A stretch of 64,000 nt of DNA from Catonia carolina (Eukaryota; Arthropoda; Insecta; Hemiptera; Achilidae): NCBI GenBank assembly GCA_035578175.1, contig JAQMRL010000001.1:58923553-58987552 (forward strand). Direction: 5' to 3'. The notes under the pieces were generated by a model. That model searched no databases. It worked only from the letters and a program-made list of their open reading frames with translations, and was not told the origin of the DNA. Every line of letters begins with the position of its first letter. Position 1 is the first letter of the stretch. Below, in pieces: positions 47,325 through 58,529 of this stretch. The translations under genes and the position numbers were made by a program.

Positions 47325-49690
47325 GTCTCTCGACTGGTTTGATGCAGTTCTCTAAGCTGTTCTATCTTGCTCAAGTCATTTCATATCTACGCATCCTACA
47401 TCGTTCATCAATATTACCCTCCATTATTGATAGAGCAATACCTGGATGTCTTAAGATATGCCACACTAGCCTATCCCTTCTCTTGGTAAGATCCACTCAT
47501 CTAAGAACCTCTAAATTACTTATTTTGTCCACCCACCTAATCTTTAATACTTTCCTACAACACCAAATTTCAAAAGCCTCTATCCTCTTCCTTTCTACAA
47601 CCTCTATCACCCACGTTTCGCTCCCATGTACTGCTACACTCCAAACAAAGTGTTTTAAGAAATTTTTCCTTATCTGTAACTCAATGTTTGTAGTCAGGAA
47701 GCTGTTTTTCATTTCAAAGGCTATTAGGCTATTCTAGCTTGAGCAATCCTGATTTTGATATCATTCGCGCTTCCACCATCCTTTGTTATTTTACTCGCTA
47801 GATAGCAGAATTCCTCAACTTCCTGTATGTTTTCTTTGTCTACATCTCCTCTAAACCACTCTTGCTACTGAACAATACTTTAGTTTTATTCTTATTAATT
47901 TTCATTAAGTAATCCTTTTTCATGATCTCATTAATTCCATTTAAGATATCCTCTAGTTCTTTCTTTGTCTTGGCTAATACTACGATGTCATGGATGAATC
48001 TTAGCATTTTTATTGTTCCTCCTTAAATTTTTATTCCTGCGTCAAATTTTTTCTTTACTTTATGAATAGCCTCTACTATATTCAAGTTAAAAAGTACTGG
48101 TGACAATGAATTTCCTTGTCATACACCTTTTCTTACATCAGCTTCTTTTTTGTACCCCTCAATTCTTAAAACAACAGTTTGATTCTTATACAGACCGTAG
48201 ATCACTTTCCTTTCTTTCTATTAATCCCTAGCCTTTTCAAGGTTTTAAACATTTTACTCCAGTTCAGATTATCAAATGCTTTCTTTAAACCCACAAATGC
48301 CATAGAAGTAGCTTTATTTTTCTTAACCCTTTTCTCCAAAATCAATCTCGGAGCCAATATTGCATCTCGAGTTCTTATCTCCTTCTAAATTCAAATTGGT
48401 CATCATCCAACACTTCTTCTACTCTATGTTCTATTCTCCTGTACATAATTCTTGTTAGTGTCTTAGATGCATGGCATGTTAGGCTATAGTTCTATAACGT
48501 TAAAAATATTTCTCCACTCCTGATGTTTTTACTTTCTCTTGCCTATATGAATATATAGGAAGGAAAGTATTGTTTTCATGTCGATTTTAAGAAATCGAGT
48601 TTTCACCGGATCTACACGTTTTCAGACCCCCTGAACACAAAAAACATGTTTTTAGCGATTGGTCTGTGTGTGTATACAAAATATCTCAAGAACGGAACAT
48701 CGTACGAACTTGAAACTTAAGTTACATACCACTGCCGGACCCGACACAAACATTTTCATCAAAATCGGTCAACCGGAAGTAGTAGTTTATTCGTATAATT
48801 TTTCAGTTTGCGATTTTCTCAAAAACTGGTCCTACGATTTTTTTAAAAATCGCCTGGTTTACTCAATTTTTTATTCTCTACAAGATAGGGTAGGCGCCAT
48901 TTTTCCTGAAATTCTTGGTTAGGTATGGGAATCATAACATTTTTAAAAAAACTCCTTAGGTACTTCTCCACTTACATACGTTCTGCACACAAGTTTGTAC
49001 AATTTTTTGTGCAAATTCTCACTCAATGTAATAATAATTCCTATGGATTGTTATCTATTCCTGTCATCTCATTCATATTCATATCCATAAGTGCTTGATT
49101 GAATTCCTGTCTTAGTATAGGGTCGCCTCTTTGATTTTGTTCAACATCAGTTTCTTGTTCTTCCGCATCATGATCTCATTCTTTTCCCTGTAGAGTTGGT
49201 CTACATACTCCTTCCATCTTTTTGCTCTCACTGACAAGACTCTTGGCCATTCAACAATGGTTTGCCATCTGGACTTTGTAAATTGACAGCTTTCACCTTT
49301 CTTCTCCAAAGTTTTCCCATATTTTTTCGTAAGCTGCATCTACTTAATCAACTACCATTTTATTTTCATGTCTGTAAATTTCACTCAAATCCAATCTTCC
49401 TTCTCTTTCTTATGCCTTTTGTTCATGGTATTTCTCAAGTAGCAATATTGTATTTAACCTCTTTCATCCTTTCATTTTTAAATTTCCTTCACTCATTCAT
49501 GAATCCCAGAATATCACTAGTAATCCAAGGTTTCCGACCCCCTTCTTTTAGTATGTCCTATCAATCTCAAGTAGCCTCTACTATATTCAAGTTGCATCTC
49601 GAGTTCTTATCTCCTTCTAAAATTCAAATTGGTCATCATCCAACACTTCTTCTACTCTATGTTCTATTCTCCTGTACATAATTTCTGGAC
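47325..49690 (-). pseudogene. Degraded RTE-type LINE ORF2
   Basis: Minus-strand translation in several frames gives RTE blocks in order: a pre-RT region with RWKEYVDQLYRE (about 49200); an RT block like SMAFVGLKKAFDN where the catalytic Asp reads Gly; Q-G-N-S-L-S-P; a FIHDI-like remnant where A-D-D is expected; and the C-terminal SVAVHGSETW and FEIWCCRKVLKIRWVDKISN (about 47500-47700). Both catalytic sites are lost. A Z repeat interrupts it at 48531-48921, and part of the RT region is repeated at 49567-49690. Confidence 0.82.
48531..48921 (+). repeat. Repeat family Z, copy 5 (one half)
   Basis: Begins with ACTTTCTCTTGCCTATATGA and follows copy 1 closely for about 390 bp, then stops at CTGAAATTCTTGG. 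It is inserted in the degraded RTE. Confidence 0.85.
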
Positions 49691-50697
49691 TACACCATTC
49701 TTCAGCTGCTTTCACTACCTTGCTTCACTAATTGCGAAGTTAATCAATTTTAGGAATAGACATAGGATCCTGTATGCCAGCTTACGTGGAAGCTGATCAC
49801 ATTTGCTCTTCATGGAACCTAGGTCATTTTAGCAATCCTGAACATTTACCAGAAAGCTTAATGAATACCTACTTTCATCAGACTGATAAACACTTTTCCA
49901 AAGTAATTAATATACCGGTAGGTAGTTCAGTTTCAGTTTTATGAACTACTGGTAGATCTATGAACTAGAACAAAATGGGAAAGATAAAACAACAATACAC
50001 CAGAATTAATTTGGCTTTAGCTGAACTGATATATTTGCTGTTTTACATTGTAATATTCAAGTAAAAATATATCATGGACAATTCACTGTACATTAATATT
50101 TAGTCAAGATCTGTCTCAGGCAAGCAATGAACATAACAACAGTAGTAACTCTAGTTAATATCACTTTATGCGGCACAGAATTTGATTTACTGTAGAACAA
50201 TCAGCATTGAATTGTTTCTTAGAGTTAAACCTTGAAATTTTCCACAGTGGAAAATTTTCAGAACAAAACACTTGTTAAATGAATTCACAACTACATCCCA
50301 GATAAAAAAAAAATACTGGAACATTATCAGATCTCCCCTCCTGCTAAAGATTAGTATGAAGTTATTAAAAAAGTTATCAAATTTTGAAAACAAACAAAAC
50401 AGTGATCTGTAGTCTTTGTTTACACATGGACTACCCAGTAGAGTGCAACCTAAATTGCCATTAAATTTTGTATTCTTGTAGTCCATTCTTGTTCATTTTA
50501 GCACTTACATTTTTTGAGAATGAAAAAACTACTACCTATCCCATCCTTATTAGACAGATGATTAACTCCAATTAGTGCAACCAACTTTTCAGCACACTAT
50601 CTGTATTTACGCCTTGAATTTTTCCTTAATAGCTTTTTTAGAAGTAGCTAAAGAACGCAAGTAATAAATATCATACATTTCATCACTACACTAATGG

Positions 50698-50870
50698 ACC
50701 ATGGCCTATTGGTTTTAATAGTGGTCAAACCAACTGGCTTCTATACCTAGAGTTCTGGGTTCAATTGCTGGTTCTGGTTAGGTCTCACTCATTTTCATTT
50801 ATTATCCTTTACCTTCTGAATTAGCCTTAATGTGAATAACAATCAAATTAAAAATAAAACAAAGAAGAAA
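50698..50870 (+). repeat. Degraded S2-like SINE
   Basis: An anticodon-like AACTGGCTTCTATACC, a box B-like GGGTTCAATTGCTGG and an A-rich tail. The box A region is decayed. Confidence 0.55.
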
Positions 50871-52743
50871 ATACAGGTTCATTACTGAAATTTAACCTAA
50901 CTCTATGCTGTCATTTACAGTTAACAAATTTTTATAAAAAACATTTTCTGACATTCAGCAGATGGACTGTATGTTTCACAGAAGCTGTGATTAGAACTAA
51001 ATTATAGAAATATGAATATCAAAACCCATAATATGTGGGCCCATACTACATTTCTTAAAAATAATTATTAAGAAAAGTAATATTAATACGGTAACAATTT
51101 ACTCTCATCTTGTTACAGACAGTAGTAAAAAGCATACAAAAATTTATATTTACTAGCAGAAAAATTAGTTGCACTCAAAAAGCAGTTCCAATCACATCTA
51201 AAAAAACATTTAATATAATTTAACAGGGGCTTTTTTTCTACTAACAATGATGCCATAACCTAAAATAAATCTAAAAAAATTACAAAAAACAAAGAGTTTT
51301 AAAAAATAGTGAATTTTTATTAACAATATAAAACAATAAGTTTTGAATACAGTATATTATTACATAAATGCACAAAAAATGTTCATAAGTAAAATTAATA
51401 ATTGTATTGTAATTAATAATTAAAAAAGCTAAATATTGATACCTGAAAGTACCAAAATTGGCTGGGTAATTTAAAAATAAAAATAGGGTTTTTTTCACCA
51501 TTAAGTTAGAATTTATTATTCTTGGGTAAATCATTTATGACATATTTAGGTAAATACATATACAAAGAAATAATGCAGTAATTTAGAGCTTATAACTTTT
51601 AATGTCATAAAAAAAGTAAAAATTGATGTTATAGTAATCTATAGCAGTGAAAAATACTATAAACCTATTTAATTCTTAAATGGCACTATTCAAAATTGAC
51701 TCATTGCATAGAACAATGTGTTTAGTTTGATGTGACTAATAAATATTTATTTAGTGGGAATAATGTCATTTTTTCATCTGAAAAGATGATGTAAAATTAC
51801 CTAATATTTTACAAGTAAAGTAGAGTCTCTTATATAAGCACATTCTTGTAGTAAGTCTTCTGTAAAAGAAATAAGAAACTCGAAAAACAAAGATGTTTGT
51901 AGTTCCAAGGACAGTTTTGTTTTGTACTCGTTAAAAAAGTGAAGCCATGAAAAGCAAAGACAACGGTTCAGTAAGAAATAGAGTAGAACTCATTAATGTT
52001 TGAAATTTGTAAAAATTAATATAATTAGATTTTAATATAATTCTATAAAATACTCAAATGTAACTAAAATTTATTTTAATGCTTTATATGGTAGATGGTA
52101 CTTTTCAGTGTATTACTTTCATATTTCGTGGGAATTTTAATTTGTGTTTGCTGCAGTTATTTATAATACTATTATATTTTTACACTTTAAAATACAGTCA
52201 ATCATAAAAGACATGAAAATAAATTTTGGTAACATTTGAGGTATGAAACAAGGATGATACATGCCTTGTGGAATGTTTCTCTAATGTAATGTCATATCTT
52301 AATATCAATAGACACAAAGCAATTTGTTTTTTGTGTGAACAACTGTAGGTACACAAATCAAATAGATGAATGTTTCTAATTGCATGTTCAGTACATCAAT
52401 TCATGGTTTGTTTCAAATTCATGAATTTTTCTGATAAAGAAACATAGAATTTTAATAATATTACACAAAATTTAAGAAAATGCTTCTACAATCCAAAATT
52501 GATTAAATATTGTTGTAATGTACGGGCTTTTTCACAATACTGAGAATTTTCAATCTCTGAAAATCACCCAATTTGTCCGATGCTTTTTGCTAATTTCTGG
52601 CATTGAGTGGATTTAAACTGGGTAGGGAATTCCAGTGGTGTTTCTTCATTTGGCAATCAACTGATCAAGTTGTTAGCCCTCCTAGCATTATTTAACTCCT
52701 TAAACGACCTAAATTAAAGGTTAGTCAATTAGCTAGGCTAACT

Positions 52744-52915
52744 AAGAGACTGTATGTAAGCAACTAGGTGATAAGCTACTTGGGTGTAAAGCTGATGGTC
52801 CTGGATTCAATCCCCATCCAGGGTCTAAAAATTTTAAAATAGATAAATACCACACTATAACTATATATATTAAGTGTCTCAAATAAATAGCTTCATCACA
52901 AAATTTTGAAGGGTC
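52744..52915 (+). repeat. Degraded S2-like SINE
   Basis: TGGTCCTGGATTCAATCCCC followed by ATCCAGGGTCTAAAA matches the S2 box B and its junction. The head has been altered. Confidence 0.6.
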
Positions 52916-53486
52916 ATAATTTCTTAGTAACAAGAGAAATTATTTAACTTGGCAGGAGATTCAGCACTACAGAAACAACATTTCATTTAACACACGGCCA
53001 AATGAAATTCAACAGTCGTATAACTTAATAATTATTTTTTATAATTAATTCTATAAATCGCCAACAAGGCGATTTATACTTTATTTAAAAGTTTACTTCT
53101 AATTCCTAATGCATTAGATTATCGACCAGATGAATGTAATTCATCTGATGTGTGATTCAAAGGCCGATCAGCCAGAAAAAAGTAAGGGACTTGCAAACAC
53201 TGTTGAAAAAATATGGTGGGAAAATATTGAACAGTTAAAGTGGTTCAAAAACATTCCCTTTGTTGACCATTGGGACTTTGAAGTCCCACATCATTTAACA
53301 AGGTTTGTTTTATTATTTGTAGTAGAATATATGTTTCTGACCAATGGGACTTTAAAGTCCATGTCTTTTTGATTTTTTTGTGCTATTAGCAAACGTGTAT
53401 GGCAACCCTGCAAGTTATGACAGCTGATATAAGGAACCATTACTACTGTTAGTGAGGTGAATTTTTTGCATCAATTTTGTTTTAGA

Positions 53487-53690
53487 CAGTGGTTGCCGGT
53501 GTACTTTGATGGTTGGGGTTCAATTAACCATACTTTCTCAGGAGTGGTCGACCTGGGTCTGTACAAGACTACACCTCATATACACGTCATACATATCATC
53601 CTCATCTCATTGGGTCATGGGGTTGCTTATTGTTCTGAATTGAACAGATTGCAACGTACACATATTAGGAATTAAAAAAAAAACCTTTGT
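53487..53690 (+). repeat. SINE family S1, 5'-truncated copy 4
   Basis: Starts within the body at AGACAGTGGTTGCCGG and runs to GTACACATATTAGGAATT plus an A run. It lacks the tRNA-like head. It is inserted between the piggyBac left end and its gene. Confidence 0.85.
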
Positions 53691-54130
53691 TTATTTGGAA
53701 TACGTAATTACAACCAAGGTAAGTGTTTTTATTTGTAATATTACTTTACCCTATCATTTTAGTGTTGTTTATCCATTTATTTGGCATAATTATGTTACTT
53801 GTTTCAAAATAAATTCAGAAAAGTGAGTGGGACTTGTAAGTCCCGTTGGGTGTAAACCATGTGTTGGTGTTTAGGTTATATTGCTTTGATTACACATGAG
53901 TTCTGTGATATTAAATGACTTCTTTGTGTTTTATATTAGTATATTCTTTACTTTACTATATTTCAAATGTTTTTTATTAATATTTAAGCTCTTGATAAGT
54001 GTACGTAGTGTTAATTCATAAAATGTGTGAGTAGCATGATATATTTGTAGGTATAAACTGCATATTTATATAATTGCTGGTTTATTTTTGCATTATTTTA
54101 GATTTAATTACAGTATTTTTTTTAGTGACT

Positions 54131-56557
54131 ATGGATATTCTAAATGATGAAGAGATTGGATACATTTTGGAAAGTATACCAGATGATGACAAAGACATGA
54201 CTGATATAGAAGAAAGTGATGAAGACGATGAACCAGACCTGACACTCCTCGCAAAAGATAGAAGTAATTTTGATGTTGTCTTCGAAGAGGCTATTGCAGG
54301 TAATAAAATTATCTATTTAGTTACCTATTTTATTTTCAATATACTGAGTGTATCAGAAAAATTTACACACATTTTGAAGTGTGGCTAATCATTACAGGGT
54401 AAAGTTGGGCCATTTTTCTGATAAGGAACAGTACTGGTGAAGATAACATTTTTAAGTTTATTTTACAAGACAACACAAATATCATGTATCAACTAAATGT
54501 TTTTTTCAAATAAATATATCCATTCAAAATGTGTAACATTATTTTGATACACTCTGTATATTTATGATTGTGTGTTGTGGTTTGTAGTAAGCTGTAGTTA
54601 CCATTTTTTTTTATTTATGATATTGTGTTCTGATTGCAATAAGTTTTAGTTACCAGCCATTCCGCTGCAAGATCCGTGCAAGTACTAAAATTCTGTTGTT
54701 GTAATAAGTAAAAATAAAATATACATCAAATTGTTCATAAGTTTAGTCACTCCTTGAAATGTTACTTCTATTTTCAGAAACTGCTTCAGCATTGGATGAA
54801 GAAGCTGAAGATGATGATCGACCATCTGTAACTGATCAACCATCAACTTCAGCAGCAATTGTAGTCGACGAAATAGTTGATAGTGAGTCTGCAGCTGATC
54901 ACCCATTAGGTTCTCAAAAAAAATCTAAGAAAAAGAAAAGTCCACCGGAACCTAACAGGCACTGGCGCAAAAGGAATGTGACAGAATTAGATACACCATA
55001 CACTGGAAAGCCGGAAGGTAAGTAAATCTACTTCAGATGCCCCTTATCCATATTCTGCATTGATTCTAAACCAGTTGTCTAAAAATTTTACTTTATTTTT
55101 TATCTTAGGTCCAGTCCACGGAGTCTTTGAAGCTTGTGACTCACCTACAGATGTATTTGTTGCTGTATTAGATCCGGTTATTGATATTATAGTGAATGAA
55201 AGCAACCTATATTCTGTGCAGCAAGGTCGAAACTTAAATATGAATTCAGATGAATTTTTGTCATTCCTAGGAATTAATTTCCTTATGGGATACAATATTT
55301 TGTCATCTTGGAGAGACTACTGGTCTACAAGTTTAGATCTTGGTGTCCAGCTTGTAAAAGACACTATGTGTCGCAATCGATTTGATGCTATCTTATCAAA
55401 TCTTCATGTCAATAATAACTTGCTTCGACCAAATGATTGTATTGATAAATCGTAAACGATACGACCTCTTATTGACAAAATGAACGAATAATTTTTTAGA
55501 GTGTACAATGTAACAAAACGTGTTTCAGTTGATGAATCGATTATTTTGTTCAAGGGACAGTCTGTACTGAAACAGTACAATCCCATGAAGCCCATCAAAA
55601 GGGGATAGAAACTATGGTGTCTTGGAGATCCAAACGGGTTTATATCTAATTTAGATGTATACCAAGGTAACTACGATAAAACCTCTGATGAATTTTCAGA
55701 ATATGGGTTAGGCAAACGTGTTGTGTTGCGCCTTACTAAACCGTATTGGGGTACAGCATTAAAAGTGTACTTTGATAATTATTATAGTTCGTTAAGATTA
55801 TTAGAAAAATTAAAATTAGAAAATATTTTGGCTTGTGGAACTATAAGAAAAGAAAGAAGAGCGATACCAATCTTAGCAAATGACAAAAGCCTGTCACGAG
55901 GCGATTATGATTACAGATTTCTAACTTGGATCTAGGGTTGTTCAAATGGAAGGACAATCGCCCTGTTTATTTTATTTCAAATTTCCACAGTACTGAAGTC
56001 ACCACAGTAAAACGAAAAAACAAAGAAGGTAAGAGATGTGATGTTCCTTGCCTAGAAGTAGTTGCAGACTACAATGGAAATGTGGGTAGGGTTGATCTAG
56101 CTGATCAGTTGCGGCAGCTTTACTGTGTTAACAGAAGATCTAAGAAGTGGTGGCATCGGCTGTTTTGGGGGGATCATTGACATAGCTTGTGTAATTTTTT
56201 ATATAATATATAAACTATTGCATAAAGAAGAAAAGTGGAATATGTTAAAATTTAGAAGAAGTCTTGCCCAAGGATTGATGGTAAAAAAACAGAAGTTACA
56301 AAATAAAAAAAAAACCAACACAAAGTACATGTGAACCGCAACCTAAAAAAAGTAAATTATCATGGTCTGTGCCCAATGAAGTACGTTTAGGTAATAGAGG
56401 TGTACATTTTGTTGATTTTGCTGACAAGAGAAGAAGGTGTGAAGTTTGCAGCCAAAATAAAATAGAATCTCGTCCATATTCTATTTTTACAATGTGCAAA
56501 GTACATCTTTGTGTAAATGAAAAGAAAAACTGTTTTAAAATTTACCATGATATGTAG
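54131..56557 (+). pseudogene. piggyBac transposase, three exons, broken
   Basis: Exon 1 is 54131-54299 (acidic; ATG context ACTATGG). Exon 2 is 54778-55017 (acidic, then a basic KKSKKKKSPPEPNRHWRKRN). Exon 3 starts at 55109. GT/AG borders and phases agree at both introns. Exon 3 shows the family order FEACDSPTDVF, VSVDESI, FKGQSVLKQYNPMKPIKRG, VYFDNYYSSLRLLEKL, ACGTIRKERR and VGRVDLADQLRQ, the last three Asp-bearing blocks being the catalytic ones. It ends with a Cys-rich RING-like tail (CEVCSQNK...CKVHLCVNEKKNC). In-frame stops at 55453, 55489 and 55606 and a stop at 55933, with frame changes near 55926, 56160 and 56300-56369, disable it. Confidence 0.9.
54344..54556. mobile_element. 213-bp mariner-type MITE in the piggyBac intron
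   Basis: About 30-bp inverted repeats, CTGAGTGTATCAG... and inward from the right CAGAGTGTATCAA..., both reaching ACA-ATTTTGAA. TA flanks both sides (54342-54343 and 54557-54558). Non-coding. Confidence 0.8.
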
Positions 56558-56841
56558 CATTTAAAATAAATTTTATTTATTTTATTATTAGGTATTTAAA
56601 ATTGTACTATATATTGAATAGAGAATAAAAATATAATCATCAATAGCCAACTGTTTTTTATATTCTTGTTTCCCAACGGGACTTATAAGTCCCCAAATAT
56701 TTTTTGTAAATGTCAGGCTGAAAAATTTTTTTTCGGACCTAATATGATGACTGGATCTCTAAATGTATCAGTAAGTAGTAGTTTTTATTATTATTACAAA
56801 ATTTTTACCAATTTAAATCAATGCGGTCAACAAAGGGTTAA

Positions 56842-57910
56842 ATGGTAACCTAACAGAGAAATACGATGATGATAGCATACTATGCAACTGTATTGATGAT
56901 GAAGGTGGGGATGAAATGATGTAACTTTTTTGTACATAATGATGTTTGTTTTCAAACTTTAAGTTATGTGTTTCTAAAAATAAAATAATATTTCTCTGAA
57001 TTTTTTTACAAAAATACCTAATATAAAATACCTCATTTCTTATTAAAAACGCAAGAAGTACATGCACAGACTTTCAAAACGCAGTAAGTATATGCACAGA
57101 CTTTCACAATGCAGTTTGTAAATTATTTTAAAAAAAAACAAAAAACCCACATGAGAAATTATATATTCAAAATCCTTGAATTTTTTGCTATTTTTTCATA
57201 TAGGTCAGTTTTGTCAAAGATGGAGACACATTTCAGTAAAGTTTTTGTCAGTTCCTGAAAAATATAAAGCGTGGTGAAGACTGAGTTTTGAAATTCTACT
57301 CCTCAATTCATATATTTATTTATGGCAGGCAAATAGGAGACTACTCCAGTGTAATACTTCATTCTTCTAAATTTTCGAGCAAAAGAATCAGAATGAAAAA
57401 TTCTCCGATAGACCACATTACCTGCCTACTATAATTAACTCAGCCCACATCAAATCACAAAATATATTTTTCAAACGCACATGGAAACTACCACTTTTCT
57501 ATCTGTGTTAAAAACATGACTTTACTTTTAATAAGGGTTTGTTTGTAGTGAGATTACTTTCCTTCAAAAAACTGACTCAAATAATTCTGTGTACATGAAC
57601 ATCACAGAAAATTGAGAATAACTTTTGTAATACAAAAGTTACAGAATGAGTAACTTACACTAATAAGATCCTGAAATAAGCAGGAAACACATCAATAAAT
57701 GGATTGGTTTACACATAATTACATAAAAAATAATGAATCTTTCTGTAATTTGATTTTACATGATACTACGTAAATATTTTATTACAGAACAGTTGATATT
57801 AATTACTATTTAATACTAAAAAAATTTTAATTTTCTTCACATTTTCCATTTTGACTGAATTCTTACGTCAGCAAATATAAATAACAATTTAAAAATTAAT
57901 AGCAGAGAAG
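56842..57910. other. Stretch between the piggyBac and Sola-like elements
   Basis: No full gene. The plus strand at 56845-56924 reads a short acidic end (YDDDSILCNCIDDEGGDEMM, then stop), resembling the acidic tails of the Sola-like proteins. It is followed 120 bp later by 30-bp tandem repeats. Confidence 0.4.
57046..57120. repeat. 30-bp tandem repeat, 2.5 units
   Basis: Units AAAACGCA-(AG/GT)-AAGTA-(C/T)-ATGCACAGACTTTC at 57046-57075 and 57076-57105, then a partial third. Confidence 0.88.
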
Positions 57911-58072
57911 AAATGAGGCGTCCATTTCCAAATGTCCCCTTGTCCAAAATTTCCGAAATTGAGATAAAGGTAGCACTGGATTCAGTGAATAAATCTATAT
58001 CGGCCTATGTTGGTATTACAGTTCCAAAACGCCCAAATGTATTAGTAAAATCCATTTGAAATATCCGTACAA

Positions 58073-58214
58073 TTCCATAGTGGCCCTTGTCCAAGAGTAA
58101 AATCTCAAGATGGCCATATGTAAGATTATGACTATTTACTGAAACAGAATGCACCTTGTCCAGCATGATATTATACCTAATGCAATAGGTTTTTTCCAAA
58201 ATGACCCTTGTCCA
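58073..58214. repeat. Left subterminal repeats of the Sola-like element
   Basis: Three units of the type TTCCA-x-A-x-TG-x-CCCTTGTCCA at 58073-58094, about 58145-58163 (partial) and 58192-58214, in the same direction as the left terminal repeat. Likely transposase binding sites. Confidence 0.75.
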
Positions 58215-58529
58215 TTACGATGATTTTCCTAGAAGTCCTCTACAAAACAGAATATTTTATAATTTTAAATTGGTTTTTTATAATATGCGAGGTTATTTTA
58301 GGTTGGTAACATGATCAGCTGTTTCAGAATAAAAATTCATAAGAACTTCAACGTGGCCGTGATCCGTTAGTCACATGTAAACATTGGTTCGTTCGAGAGT
58401 GTAGCAATTGTGGCAAAGATTGATTAAAACTGTGTAATTATTAAACAAGTTAATGTTTTTTTTTAACTTTATTACTCTAATAATAAGTGTTTAACTCTTC
58501 AAGTAACTTACTGTCTTCGCGAAATCAAC

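Larger units (their letters stand above)
49691..53255. other. AT-rich intergenic stretch with SINE remnants
   Basis: No gene recognised apart from the two S2-like SINEs listed. A hairpin ATAAATCGCC-AACAA-GGCGATTTAT lies at about 53055-53079. The 53130-53255 open frame has no recognisable product. Confidence 0.4.
53256..56837 (+). mobile_element. piggyBac-type transposon, inactive
   Basis: 13-bp terminal inverted repeats CCCTTTGTTGACC (53256-53268) and its complement (56825-56837), the length typical of piggyBac. TTAA follows the right end (56838-56841). The left flank reads CATT, so the left TTAA is lost. Internal palindromes around GGGACTT-AAGTCCC lie near 53271, 53343, 53828 and 56679. The element carries a SINE, a MITE and a broken two-intron transposase gene. 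Confidence 0.88.

Noticed and set aside
53130..53255. Plus-strand frame before the piggyBac left end
   Set aside because: No recognised domain; it runs into the transposon and ends there.
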